Part shown: positions 24,724 through 33,533 of the stretch, one piece after another
How positions within the stretch are numbered: position 1 is the first letter of the stretch
How the letters are laid out: every line of letters starts with the position of its first letter
Assembly: GCA_022361195.1 (NCBI GenBank)
Contig: JAKSBJ010000070.1
Span: 1-51,594 of the forward strand
Direction: 5' to 3'
Source: Flavobacteriales bacterium
Lineage (GTDB): Bacteria; Bacteroidota; Bacteroidia; Flavobacteriales_D; Crocinitomicaceae
Length of the DNA: 51,594 nucleotides
The notes under the pieces: model-generated
The model's input: only the letters and a program-made list of their open reading frames with translations
What the model was told of the DNA's origin: nothing
Database searches by the model: none
Program-made: the position numbers and the translations under genes

Positions 24724-26562
24724 ATGAAACCCCTTTTCACATCAGTTGTTTTAAAGAGACAGTCCATTGTATTAATCTTTTTCACTTTATTTTCATTAGC
24801 CTCTTGTGGTAAATCAGTTGATACCGAAGAATTGGCATCTTTTCCCCAATTTGAAGAAGTACTGAAAAAGTTTGAGGAAGAAGGTTATGGATTACAGTCT
24901 CCACTTTATGTAGATTTTGCTAAGAAACCAGATGGTTATTATGTACTTTCTTTTGACGTGGAAACTCCTGATGATAAAGAAGAACATTTGTTTTGGTCAT
25001 TAAAATCAAAGGAATATGAGGACTTGGGGGATGAGTTTAAGAACTACAGCCAAAATACTTTTAATGCGGCAAGCTTTAGAGCAAAAGCGTATAATTTTAA
25101 CCGGATGGTGTATTACAATTATCCGGATGCCGATGAAGATGCCATTGAATTGTTGGAAGGGGCAGATAATTTGACAGACTCTTTATATGAGGCCTTAGGG
25201 AGAGCTTATTCTTTACATTGTGATGAGCTTTCCGGCTTAAAAAAGATGGATGCCGATTTTGATGGAATGAATGAAGATGAGGCCAATGAGTATATAAAAT
25301 ATGCCAATAAAAGTCTTCAAACCTATGAAGAATTAGTTAAGATAAATCCAAGTTATGAGGTCCTTGTAGGAGGTGTGAAAACCAAATTGGCGCATGATTA
25401 TGTGCATTATTGGTATGAGTTGGATGTTGCTGGTTTTCCAGATGACGCCAGGTCTTTTTTAGAGCAAGCAAAATATGATGATTTAATGCTGAATTTTGCG
25501 AAGAACATCTTAAAGTCGTGTGGTAAAAACGCCATTTTATTTACATATGGTGATTCAGATACCTTTCCGCTTTGGTTTGTTCAGGAAATTCTTGGTTTCA
25601 GAACAGATGTTACGGTTATCAATACCAGCTTGGCGAATGTTCCTTACTACAACGAATATCACCTTAAAAAGTCCGATATAAAGACCTCGCTGGGAAAGGA
25701 GGATTACGCAAACCATCAATTGGACTATATCATGTTGTATAGTGATGGAATCAATTATGAGAAGAGCATTGATCTGAACCGGTTTTTGGAAATGTTAAAG
25801 AAGAAAAATATGTCAACTTATCAGGATAGAAATTACCCAGATTATCCGGCATTTCCTTATTTGAACTTTTATTTGGAAACTACATTGCCAACGAGAGATT
25901 CTTTAGGTTTGGATGATCGATTGGAGTTAAGTACAATGGGAACGTATCTGTTTCTTTCTGATATTTTTCAGTTGGATATCATTGCCCAAAATATCAATAA
26001 ACGTCCTATCCATTTTGCTTTGACAGGGTCGGGAACGGCGAAGCTCTTCTCTGAAAAGGAAAATCGACTAATGACTTATCAATTGGTGCCATCCGTTCAA
26101 GGTATGTATAAAGGTTACACTTCTCAAGGATATGTGGATTTGGATGAAAGTAAACGTATGTTAATGGATGAATTTGAATTTGGAAATCCAGAACGAACTC
26201 CCTATCAATCCCCAAACATGGCACAGAATTACGTTTTCCAATTTTGCAATGTAGCTATGGGATATGTACAGGAACAAAGACCTGATGATGCCAGAGATAT
26301 ATTGAACAAAAGTGAAAAGGAATTTCCATTAGAAAGCTTTGAGTCATCAACCAATATTGTATTATACGTTGCTAATTGTTGGATGGAACTTGGAGAGAAA
26401 AAAGATGTTCAGCGTTGTGTAAACATCGCCTTAGATGATCTTGAATCAAACAAGGCAGATTTTGAAGACATAGAATTGGAACGTTATTTAAATTCAATTG
26501 AAGGTATGTGTATGGAAATGGCGCTGGAAGGAATGGCGCGAGTACGAAACTTGAGAAAATAG
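24724..26562 (+). CDS. Lipoprotein related to the soluble C-terminal region of DUF2723 proteins
   Basis: 612 residues. The N-terminus carries a lipoprotein signal (SLASC, Cys28), so the protein is anchored in the periplasm or at the outer membrane. The centre holds AILFTYGDSDTFPLWFVQE and then FRTDVTVINTSLANV, very like the soluble region following the membrane part of Bacteroidota DUF2723 (O-mannosyltransferase-like) proteins. Here that region stands alone, with no membrane-embedded glycosyltransferase part, behind a helical TPR-like N-terminal segment. A helical repeat also ends the protein (DDARDILNKSEKEF ... MELGEKKDVQRC). The function is unknown. It follows the RiPP operon by 65 bases but is probably separate, and its stop is 2 bases from the stop of the convergent phosphatase gene. 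Confidence 0.72.
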   Translation: MKPLFTSVVLKRQSIVLIFFTLFSLASCGKSVDTEELASFPQFEEVLKKFEEEGYGLQSPLYVDFAKKPDGYYVLSFDVETPDDKEEHLFWSLKSKEYEDLGDEFKNYSQNTFNAASFRAKAYNFNRMVYYNYPDADEDAIELLEGADNLTDSLYEALGRAYSLHCDELSGLKKMDADFDGMNEDEANEYIKYANKSLQTYEELVKINPSYEVLVGGVKTKLAHDYVHYWYELDVAGFPDDARSFLEQAKYDDLMLNFAKNILKSCGKNAILFTYGDSDTFPLWFVQEILGFRTDVTVINTSLANVPYYNEYHLKKSDIKTSLGKEDYANHQLDYIMLYSDGINYEKSIDLNRFLEMLKKKNMSTYQDRNYPDYPAFPYLNFYLETTLPTRDSLGLDDRLELSTMGTYLFLSDIFQLDIIAQNINKRPIHFALTGSGTAKLFSEKENRLMTYQLVPSVQGMYKGYTSQGYVDLDESKRMLMDEFEFGNPERTPYQSPNMAQNYVFQFCNVAMGYVQEQRPDDARDILNKSEKEFPLESFESSTNIVLYVANCWMELGEKKDVQRCVNIALDDLESNKADFEDIELERYLNSIEGMCMEMALEGMARVRNLRK

Positions 26563-26564
26563 GG

Positions 26565-28757
26565 CTAAAGTTTCACGCCTATAATGCAGACATCGTCTAA
26601 TTGTTCAAAATCTCCTTTCCAGTCAAAAAAGGAATCGTTAAGTTGCTTTTGCTGCTCTTCAAGATTTGATTTTGCATGTTGCAAAATGAGACTTTTCAGG
26701 TTTTTGTATTTCAACTTTTTCCCTTTGTCGCCTCCAAATTGGTCTGCAAATCCGTCGGTGAAAACATAGATTTCATCACCTTTTTGAAGTTGGAGTGAAT
26801 GAGTTTTAAAGGGTTCACTGACATAATGATTCCCAATAGGTTGTTTATCACCTTTAATTTCCATTAATCCCAAATCAGAATGCTCGGTAATATAGAGTGG
26901 TGTTTCGGCTTCAAATTTAGTCTGTTCTCTTACCAACCATAGCGGATTGTTTGCCCCGGAAAATTGCAGTTCGGATGTTTTGGTATTAAAGCAGCAAAGA
27001 GCGATGTCCATTCCATCTTTTACATGATGTTCGCTTTTTTCAAAACTCTCAATAACCAACGCTCTGGTTTTATTCAAAATATCCCCTGGTTTTCTCAATT
27101 GATATTCATGAACCGAACGGTTAAGTGCATTGTGACAAACTACACTCACCATAGCTCCAGGAATTCCATGTCCTGTGCAATCAGCCGCAGCCCAAATTAC
27201 CCAATCATCTACCGTCTCTAACCAGTAAAAATCTCCGGCTAAAATGTCCTTGGGAAGGTAGAGTATGAAGCTCTCAGGTAAAGCCGACTTAATCACTTCA
27301 TTGGATGGGAGAATGGCTTCCTGAATTCGTTTGGCGTAGGTGATGGAGTCAACTATTTCCTGATTCTTTTCCTCTATTTGCTGTTTTTGTAAACTAATCT
27401 CCTGACTCTTTTCCAAAATCTCAGCATTCTTATGTTTTAACTCACGGTTAGTGGCCTTTCTTCGCATGTTAGCCCGTACCACAAAAATGATCAGTCCCAA
27501 CATCAAAATACCCCCGGTAATAAAGAGAATAATGTAAAGATTTTGTCGCTTAATCTGCTCACTCTTATTCTTCTCCCTCAAGTCTGCAGCAAGCAAGTCG
27601 GCCTTTAATTTTTGCTGTTGAATTTTGTTGTTTTCATTTTGATATTTGGCTTCTAAATCTTTGGATAGACGATTTTCATCCTCTCTTTTTAAACTATCCG
27701 AAAGGTCGATGACGATTTGTAAATTTTCATAGGCTTTTTTGTAGTCTCTGGTATCGGCATAATAGTCTGCCTTAACAGAGGTTAATTGTATTAATCTACC
27801 AATTGGACAACCTTCATAAACAACAGTGTCGGCCTCATCGATGTATCTTTTTGCATTACTGTAATCTCCCAATTTAAGATACAGAAAGGCAATGTTAGAG
27901 CAGGAGGTAATAACTCCCTGTTGGTAATTAATGGCCCTTTTTATTTCAATAGACCGTTCAAAGGCTTCAATGGCTTGGGTAAACTGATCTTGCTCCATGT
28001 ACAAGATGGCCAAACTATTATGATTACGGGCAATCCAACCTGAGTCCTGCGCTTCAATTGATCGGCTTAATGAGCGATTCATATAAAATTCTGCGGTGTC
28101 GTAAGATTCATTGTTACGGTATAAAACGCCTCTGTTTTTGTCATTAGACATTTGAATTTTATTCAATCTGGGAGAGGGGTTTTGCAGTTGGACAAAATAG
28201 GTTTCTGAGGTAGTATAATAGTCAATTGCCTTTTGGTCTTCGTCTGTGCTTTTCATCACATTTCCAAGAGCATTATTCATGCTACATGCAATAGTAGGGT
28301 CGTCTGGATGAGCGAGTATAGCTTCATGGTAAAGCTCTATGGCTCTGGATTCTTCCAATAAATAATATTCAAATAGGCCTCCTAATCGGATGATTGCGGC
28401 AATTTCTTCCTCAATATTTCCCGCTTGTTTAAAAAGTTCAATGGAAGATCTATAATAACTTATCGCCTTGTCCATATCCTTGGACCAAACGATATGATGC
28501 CTTCCTAAATAATGAAAAGCTCTTCCTTTTCTATTTTTGTCCCCCAATTGATTTGATACGGAAAATGCCTGCTGAAAATACTGTATTGACTTCAAAGAAT
28601 CTTCCCCTTGATAATATCGCCCTAAATAAATAAGATCATCAAAAAGATTGGTGTCTGTGGCTGCTTCTTGAACTCTGTTTTCAATCTCTGGAATGGAATC
28701 TTGTGCCAGAGAAGAACAAAAAACGGATAGGAAGAATATCAACAGGGTTTCTTTCAC
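26565..28757 (-). CDS. TPR sensor with SpoIIE serine phosphatase output
   Basis: 730 residues from GTG 28757 (an in-frame ATG lies at 28775). The GTG is preferred because the bases before it (TATCTTAAGGGCCGTG) match the start region of the other SpoIIE gene of this window. Signal peptide (VFCSSLAQ), periplasmic TPRs (about 40-365), coiled coil, transmembrane helix (about 404-426), coiled coil, then SpoIIE phosphatase (about 479-730). Its motifs are ILAGDFYW, AADCTGHGIPGAMVS, VFTDGFADQFGG and LDDVCIIG, all carrying the metal-binding Asp. It shares the YAKRIQEAILP linker and most catalytic-domain motifs with the propeller phosphatase at 6.3-9.7 kb, so the two are paralogous outputs with different sensors. 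It probably dephosphorylates a Ser/Thr switch protein not seen here. Confidence 0.9.
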   Translation of the reverse strand: MKETLLIFFLSVFCSSLAQDSIPEIENRVQEAATDTNLFDDLIYLGRYYQGEDSLKSIQYFQQAFSVSNQLGDKNRKGRAFHYLGRHHIVWSKDMDKAISYYRSSIELFKQAGNIEEEIAAIIRLGGLFEYYLLEESRAIELYHEAILAHPDDPTIACSMNNALGNVMKSTDEDQKAIDYYTTSETYFVQLQNPSPRLNKIQMSNDKNRGVLYRNNESYDTAEFYMNRSLSRSIEAQDSGWIARNHNSLAILYMEQDQFTQAIEAFERSIEIKRAINYQQGVITSCSNIAFLYLKLGDYSNAKRYIDEADTVVYEGCPIGRLIQLTSVKADYYADTRDYKKAYENLQIVIDLSDSLKREDENRLSKDLEAKYQNENNKIQQQKLKADLLAADLREKNKSEQIKRQNLYIILFITGGILMLGLIIFVVRANMRRKATNRELKHKNAEILEKSQEISLQKQQIEEKNQEIVDSITYAKRIQEAILPSNEVIKSALPESFILYLPKDILAGDFYWLETVDDWVIWAAADCTGHGIPGAMVSVVCHNALNRSVHEYQLRKPGDILNKTRALVIESFEKSEHHVKDGMDIALCCFNTKTSELQFSGANNPLWLVREQTKFEAETPLYITEHSDLGLMEIKGDKQPIGNHYVSEPFKTHSLQLQKGDEIYVFTDGFADQFGGDKGKKLKYKNLKSLILQHAKSNLEEQQKQLNDSFFDWKGDFEQLDDVCIIGVKL

Positions 28758-28762
28758 GGCCC

Positions 28763-28770
28763 TTAAGATA
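28763..28770 (-). promoter_or_regulatory. Candidate -7 element of the TPR-SpoIIE gene
   Basis: TATCTTAA (28770-28763, minus strand) lies 5 bases before the GTG at 28757. It matches TAnnTTTG in 6 of 8 positions and is nearly the same as the element of the paralogous SpoIIE gene (TATCTTTA at 9716-9709). No clear -33 is seen. Confidence 0.4.
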
Positions 28771-28801
28771 AACATTCTTCCTTTTATGATTGGAATAAAA
28801 A

Positions 28802-28828
28802 AACGCCCTTCTTGGAGAGAAAGGCGTT
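28802..28828 (-). terminator. Terminator after the Bax-inhibitor-1 gene
   Basis: On the minus strand an 11-bp stem (AACGCCTTTCT with AGAAGGGCGTT, one GT pair) and a CTCCA loop are followed directly by seven T. It lies 26 bases after the gene's stop. The plus strand also has a T-run a few bases after the stem, so it can act in both directions. Confidence 0.85.
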
Positions 28829-28853
28829 GATTCTTTTTTTTTATTAATCCAGC

Positions 28854-29582
28854 TTATTCGCGTCCAAAGAAACGGAGCATGAATAAGAATAAGTTTACAA
28901 AATCAAGGTACAAGGTCAAAGCTCCCATGATGATCATTTTTCGAGCACCTTCACTTGTTGTTCCCATGGTTAGGGCAATGTGTTTTACTTTTTGAGTATC
29001 ATAAGCTGTTAGTCCCGTGAAAATCAAAACCCCAATACCACTAATGATATAATCCATTTGGCTACTACCAATGAACCAGTTTACAAGCATGGCAATCACC
29101 AAACCAATTAAGGCCATGTACAGGATAGACCCCATTTTAGTCAAATCCGTAGAGGTGGTATATCCCACTAAGGCCATGACCCCAAAGGTCGCGGCAGAGA
29201 TAAAGAAAGTCAGGAACAAATGCCCATCTGAGAACATAAAAAAGATGTAGCTAATGCTAGCTCCAAATAAAATGGCGAAGGTGAAAAAGGTCAGTGCCAA
29301 AGCGCCAAAGGACATCTTATTCATTCGTCCACCCATTAGTAAAACCACACCAATTGGAGAAAACATCACAATCCATCCTAGCATTGTTCTACCGCCTTCT
29401 GCAGTATAAAGCAATTCTCTCAATCCTTCGGTATTACCAAAAAGATAAGCGGTAACTCCCGAGGCTAAAAGTGCTAAGAACATATAAGTAAACACCTTGG
29501 CCATATAAGATGAAATGTCCGACTGAGACACCTCACCATAACCATCTAAGGTTTCATAACTGTCGTATTTTTCGTAATCCAT
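28854..29582 (-). CDS. Bax inhibitor-1/YccA-family membrane protein
   Basis: 242 residues with a polar Tyr/Asp-rich N-terminus and seven hydrophobic segments. Typical features are MAKVFTYMFLALLASGVTAYLFG early on, a central FGVMALVGYTTSTDLTKMG, and the end LTAYDTQKVKHIA ... GALTLYLDFVNLFLFMLRFFG, which contains the conserved Asp-rich last helices. Members of this family (YccA, BsYetJ) are linked to calcium leak or to modulation of the membrane protease FtsH. It is a single-gene unit: terminator downstream, own -7 element upstream (29610-29603), and divergent from the HldD-like gene. Confidence 0.94.
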   Translation of the reverse strand: MDYEKYDSYETLDGYGEVSQSDISSYMAKVFTYMFLALLASGVTAYLFGNTEGLRELLYTAEGGRTMLGWIVMFSPIGVVLLMGGRMNKMSFGALALTFFTFAILFGASISYIFFMFSDGHLFLTFFISAATFGVMALVGYTTSTDLTKMGSILYMALIGLVIAMLVNWFIGSSQMDYIISGIGVLIFTGLTAYDTQKVKHIALTMGTTSEGARKMIIMGALTLYLDFVNLFLFMLRFFGRE

Positions 29583-29602
29583 CTGTGATAAAATATTTCT
29601 TT

Positions 29603-29610
29603 CAAATTTA
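29603..29610 (-). promoter_or_regulatory. Candidate -7 element of the Bax-inhibitor-1 gene
   Basis: TAAATTTG (29610-29603, minus strand) is a perfect TAnnTTTG match, 20 bases before the ATG. No TTG is visible at the expected -33 distance, so the promoter is only half supported. Confidence 0.4.
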
Positions 29611-29720
29611 ATAATAATTACTTCTTACTTTTGTTTTCTAAATGGTCAAAAACCTTACCCTTTTGAGTATTGAAACAAAATGGGGTAAAAAGCTGACAAT
29701 TTGACTTAAAAAAGAAAAAA

Positions 29721-30686
29721 ATGATAGTAGTTACGGGTGCCGCAGGTTTCATTTCGTCATGTTTGGTGAGTGAATTAAATAAAAAAGGATTTCAGGATAT
29801 TGTAGTTGTTGATGACTTTTCTTATCCCGAAAAGAACAAAAATCTGGATGGGAAAACCCTCGTAGCTAAAATTCCGCGAAAGGACTTTTTTAAGTGGGCT
29901 GCAGATTTTGTTTCGGAAATTGATTTCGTTTTTCACTTAGGTGCACGAACAGATACTACTGAATTTGACAAGAGCATTTTTGATGAGTTGAATGAACAAT
30001 ACTCACAAGATATGTGGAACCTTTGTGCTGAACACAACATTCCGTTGGTTTATGCAAGTTCAGCGGCAACTTACGGAATGGGTGAAAATGGTTATGAGGA
30101 TTCACACGATATCGTGACCAATTTAAAGCCCTTAAATCCGTACGGTGAATCTAAAAACAACTTTGATATTTGGGCCTTGAAGCAAGAAAAAGCCCCTCCT
30201 TTTTGGGCTGGTTTAAAGTTCTTTAATGTATATGGCCCTAATGAATACCATAAAGGGCGTATGGCATCTGTTATTATGCATGCGTTTAACCAAATTAATG
30301 CCACTGGAGGTATGAAATTATTTGCTTCTCATCATGCCGACTACCAGGATGGTGAACAGCTACGAGACTTTGTTTATGTGAAGGATGTGGTGAAGGTTTG
30401 CATGTTTATGATGCAAAAGAAACCTCAAAGTGGACTTTACAATTTAGGAACCGGGCAAGCCAGAACATTTAATGATCTGACTTTGGCGACTTTTAAGGCA
30501 ATGGACAAAGAGGCTAACATCTCTTTTATTCCAACTCCGGAAGATATTCGTGATAAATACCAGTATTTTACCGAGGCAAATATGCAAAAGCTGTTGGACC
30601 AAGGTTATGAAGAAGGTTTTGCTTCACTAGAGGAAGGAGTTTCAGATTATGTGAAGAACTACCTTTCGGAGCATTTGTATTATTAA
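29721..30686 (+). CDS. hldD: ADP-L-glycero-D-manno-heptose 6-epimerase-like protein
   Basis: 321 residues, full length for HldD (about 310). The N-terminal NAD(P)-binding motif is VTGAAGFISSCLV, where the third Gly of GxxGxxG is Ser. The catalytic residues are visible as YASSAATYG (Ser/Thr) and NPYGESKNNFD (Tyr-x3-Lys). Family features include LGARTDTTEFD, FNVYGPNEYHKGRMASV, LRDFVYVKDVV and YNLGTGQARTFND. HldD converts ADP-D-glycero- to ADP-L-glycero-manno-heptose for the lipopolysaccharide core. No other heptose genes are nearby. The HTH gene follows after 19 bases and is likely co-transcribed. Another sugar-nucleotide epimerase of the extended SDR family is possible but less likely. Confidence 0.82.
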   Translation: MIVVTGAAGFISSCLVSELNKKGFQDIVVVDDFSYPEKNKNLDGKTLVAKIPRKDFFKWAADFVSEIDFVFHLGARTDTTEFDKSIFDELNEQYSQDMWNLCAEHNIPLVYASSAATYGMGENGYEDSHDIVTNLKPLNPYGESKNNFDIWALKQEKAPPFWAGLKFFNVYGPNEYHKGRMASVIMHAFNQINATGGMKLFASHHADYQDGEQLRDFVYVKDVVKVCMFMMQKKPQSGLYNLGTGQARTFNDLTLATFKAMDKEANISFIPTPEDIRDKYQYFTEANMQKLLDQGYEEGFASLEEGVSDYVKNYLSEHLYY

Positions 30687-30705
30687 TGTTAACTTAGAGA
30701 CCATT

Positions 30706-31722
30706 ATGGAAGTGGTCAATGATATTCAACAGCGTATTTTTGATGCCATCAAAACGCAACTTCCTCCAGGGGAAAGACTTTCTAATGTTTTACAAGAAAC
30801 GCTTCATTTAAGTCAGGATGCCGTTTATCGACGCTTGCGAGGCGATGTTCCTTTAACCATCTACGAAACGCAAATTTTATGCAAGACTTTTGATGTTTCG
30901 TTTGACGGGCATGGTTCACTTCAGGAGGGAAAAGTAACCTTTAACTATAATCCGCTTGATTCCTTTGCCATGAACATCCGAAGTTGGTTAGGAGGAATGA
31001 GGGATATTTTGGCGGCCATTAAGCAGTTAGAGGATATTCATGTAACAGTGAGTATTAACGAATCTCCCATGTTTCAAATGCTTAACCTTCCACATTTAAC
31101 ACGCTTTAAGTTCTTCTTTTGGGCCAAGACTTTTTTAGAAAGCCCAGAGTTTAAAGACCAAAAGTTTAAACGGGAGAAGATAGAACGGGATATCCTCAAT
31201 GTTGGAATTGAGGCTTTGAATCTCTATAATTCCATTCCAACAACCGAGATATACGGCCCGGAAACTTTAAGGGGAACTTTGCGACAAATCGAATATTATT
31301 TTAATTCGCACGTTTTTGAAGATCCGGCTTATGCTTTGGAGTTACTTGATAATTTGGTAGAACTGCTCCATCACATGAAAAAACAAGCCGAGGTAGGACG
31401 CAAGTTTACCCATGGCAATGAGCCAGTAGCATCTGGTAATGAGTTAACCATGTATTATGTCGATACCTTTATCCATGACAATACCTATTTGTTGGATTGG
31501 AATGGAGGTTCGTCGGTTTATTTTGCGCACAATGTGTTGAATTATCTCGGAACGACAGATCCATATTATTCAAAAGAATCCAAATACATTTTGCAAAAGC
31601 TCATTACGAACTCCAGTCAAATTTCTGAAGTAAATGTAAAAGAGCGAGAGCGGTTCTTTTCCAATATGGAACGTACCATTATGAACTTTCGTCGAAAAGT
31701 AGAATCTGAATTACAGTTCTAA
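30706..31722 (+). CDS. HTH-containing protein of unknown function
   Basis: 338 residues. The N-terminus (about 24-64) looks like a helix-turn-helix: LSNVLQETLHLSQDAVYRRL then RGDVPLTIYETQILCKTFDV. The remaining about 270 residues are helical and rich in aromatic residues (FKFFFWAKTFLESPEF, LRQIEYYFNSHVFED, HDNTYLLDWNGGSSVYF) and may be a sensing or dimerisation domain. No known ligand motif was recognised. It follows the hldD-like gene by 19 bases. Its stop codon shares two bases with the stop of the convergent MuiA-like gene. A transcriptional regulator of the Bacteroidota-specific kind is the most likely role. Confidence 0.65.
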   Translation: MEVVNDIQQRIFDAIKTQLPPGERLSNVLQETLHLSQDAVYRRLRGDVPLTIYETQILCKTFDVSFDGHGSLQEGKVTFNYNPLDSFAMNIRSWLGGMRDILAAIKQLEDIHVTVSINESPMFQMLNLPHLTRFKFFFWAKTFLESPEFKDQKFKREKIERDILNVGIEALNLYNSIPTTEIYGPETLRGTLRQIEYYFNSHVFEDPAYALELLDNLVELLHHMKKQAEVGRKFTHGNEPVASGNELTMYYVDTFIHDNTYLLDWNGGSSVYFAHNVLNYLGTTDPYYSKESKYILQKLITNSSQISEVNVKERERFFSNMERTIMNFRRKVESELQF

Positions 31723-33434
31723 AACGACGGACTGTAAACAGTTCTGTATTTCTTCACCTTAATTTTCTTGGATTTAGGATACTTAATAGTAAATCCAATA
31801 CGGTATTTCTTTGTTTCTCCTGGTTTAATTTTAACCTTCCATCTCAGACGTCCGGTAGTTTCGTTGTAATCAGCTTCTGAAGTTTCTTCAATACTTACCG
31901 AAATATCACTGTCCTGAGAAATTGGAATTTGATCAAACAAATCCATGTTCACCTCAATGTTACGGTTGTTTTTAATCGTAATTTCATAGGTGTAAGAGTC
32001 TTTACGATTTCCTCCTACTACTTTCTTGTCACTAAATTCTTCCAATAGTTTTCGTTGAACGCCAATCTTTTTATCTCTACCAAAAGAAAGTCGAAGTGTA
32101 TCCTCAACATTTGCAGTATTGATGTAAGATTGACCTACATAGGTGTCAGCGAAATAAACGTTAGTTGGTCCAGGAACCAAATCCAGTTTTTCCCAACCTA
32201 CAATATTTGATAACAAGAAAGCATCCTTATCTAGTTTAGGTACTGCTTTGTGTGAAAAGGTTGAGTTGAGATTATGATTGGTAATTTCAACCAAATATGG
32301 TTTTGAGTCGGATGGGATGGTGTATTTTTTCTTGATGTTAAACTCGGTTGAGAGTTGTGAAACCTCAATGCTTTTAAAGGAAACATTGCTTGGATTGGTA
32401 TTACCATTTCCTACACCAAATTCGAAAGAATTCATCTCATCATTAATTACAACTCCATCCAGATTTTGTGAAATTTTAGGAGTACTGGCGTTTTGATAGT
32501 ATTGAGTGTAAGCTCTGTTTTGAGGAACAACATACCCAGCATCATCAAAATCATTTTGATTATTCAATGAAGAATAATTTAAGTACCACGGATAAAGAAC
32601 AGGGGCCGAAGCTGAAATGTTAGGGTCGGAGGTAGATAAAACCATTTTAACATCGTTCCAATCATTCCCGGAATTGTTGTAAACTTTGGCCTTATATTTT
32701 AATTCAATAGCTCCATCAATGTTATCGGCAGAAAGGTCGTAATTGGCTTGCCAACCACAATTGGATACAATGTACTTTAAATCAACATTGAGTGTTTTGG
32801 CTTCGTCCGAATCGACAATTACAATGATTTGATTACTTTTTACAGTTTCCTTATAGTTCAATTCAGTTAATTGTTGCTGATAACGGTATATGATGGTGTT
32901 GTTTTTCCCAATGTCTTTATCATATTGCGTAATGATTTTATTGAGTTCCATCATTCTGGTTCTATAATACTCCGCCATTGAACGTAACTCTTCAACTGAA
33001 AGGTTTTGTTGCTCACCTTTAATTGAATTGTTTTTTTGAAGCAATTTTTTCTCGGCGTCATAAGCCGACTTTTCATTGAGCAAATCAATGTTTTTGTCTT
33101 TTAATGTGGCCACAGAATCCTTTAAGGTTTTGATACGTGGATTGTTATCGACAAAACTTAAGTAGTCAATTTCCGAACTAACCGAAACTAAATTAAAGGC
33201 TTTATCAGCATTAAACTGAACACTTTTGTGATCGGCTACTGTGCTTATTCGTTTGAAAATTAATTTATTTCTTCCCGCTTTTAGTTTCACCTCAGCAGTT
33301 CGGTGAACTTCACCTCCAGTGAGGAAAACAGTTACATCTTCAATGCTACTTTCAATTTTTATTTCGTTGAGATCCTCGGCATAAACGAAAAAAGCCAGAC
33401 CAAGGGCAAAGAGGGTTGAAATAAGTTTGTTCAT
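31719..33434 (-). CDS. MuiA-like (mucoidy inhibitor A family) secreted protein, DUF4139/DUF4140
   Basis: 571 residues. Signal peptide (LAFFVYAE), then a DUF4140-like N-terminal domain (IEDVTVFLTGGEVHRTAEVKL, GRNKLIFKRIS), a coiled coil (about 100-195, LKDKNIDLLNEKSAYDAEKK), and a DUF4139 domain (LNVDLKYIVSNCGWQANYDL, AKVYNNSGNDWNDVKMVLST, and the C-terminal VGGNRKDSYTYEITIKNN ... RLRWKVKIKPGETKKYRIGF). The family is named for a locus that suppresses mucoid growth; its biochemical role is not established. The start has the context CCTTTTGAACTATG, shared in its last 11 bases with two other genes in this window. Confidence 0.85.
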   Translation of the reverse strand: MNKLISTLFALGLAFFVYAEDLNEIKIESSIEDVTVFLTGGEVHRTAEVKLKAGRNKLIFKRISTVADHKSVQFNADKAFNLVSVSSEIDYLSFVDNNPRIKTLKDSVATLKDKNIDLLNEKSAYDAEKKLLQKNNSIKGEQQNLSVEELRSMAEYYRTRMMELNKIITQYDKDIGKNNTIIYRYQQQLTELNYKETVKSNQIIVIVDSDEAKTLNVDLKYIVSNCGWQANYDLSADNIDGAIELKYKAKVYNNSGNDWNDVKMVLSTSDPNISASAPVLYPWYLNYSSLNNQNDFDDAGYVVPQNRAYTQYYQNASTPKISQNLDGVVINDEMNSFEFGVGNGNTNPSNVSFKSIEVSQLSTEFNIKKKYTIPSDSKPYLVEITNHNLNSTFSHKAVPKLDKDAFLLSNIVGWEKLDLVPGPTNVYFADTYVGQSYINTANVEDTLRLSFGRDKKIGVQRKLLEEFSDKKVVGGNRKDSYTYEITIKNNRNIEVNMDLFDQIPISQDSDISVSIEETSEADYNETTGRLRWKVKIKPGETKKYRIGFTIKYPKSKKIKVKKYRTVYSPSF

Positions 33435-33533
33435 AGTTCAAAAGGTTGTTGTAAGAATGTAAGATATAAAATATCAGCCTGTGGTCTGGAAATTTTAGAA
33501 TTATTTAACGTTTTGCCTTAGGGCTTAATCAGC

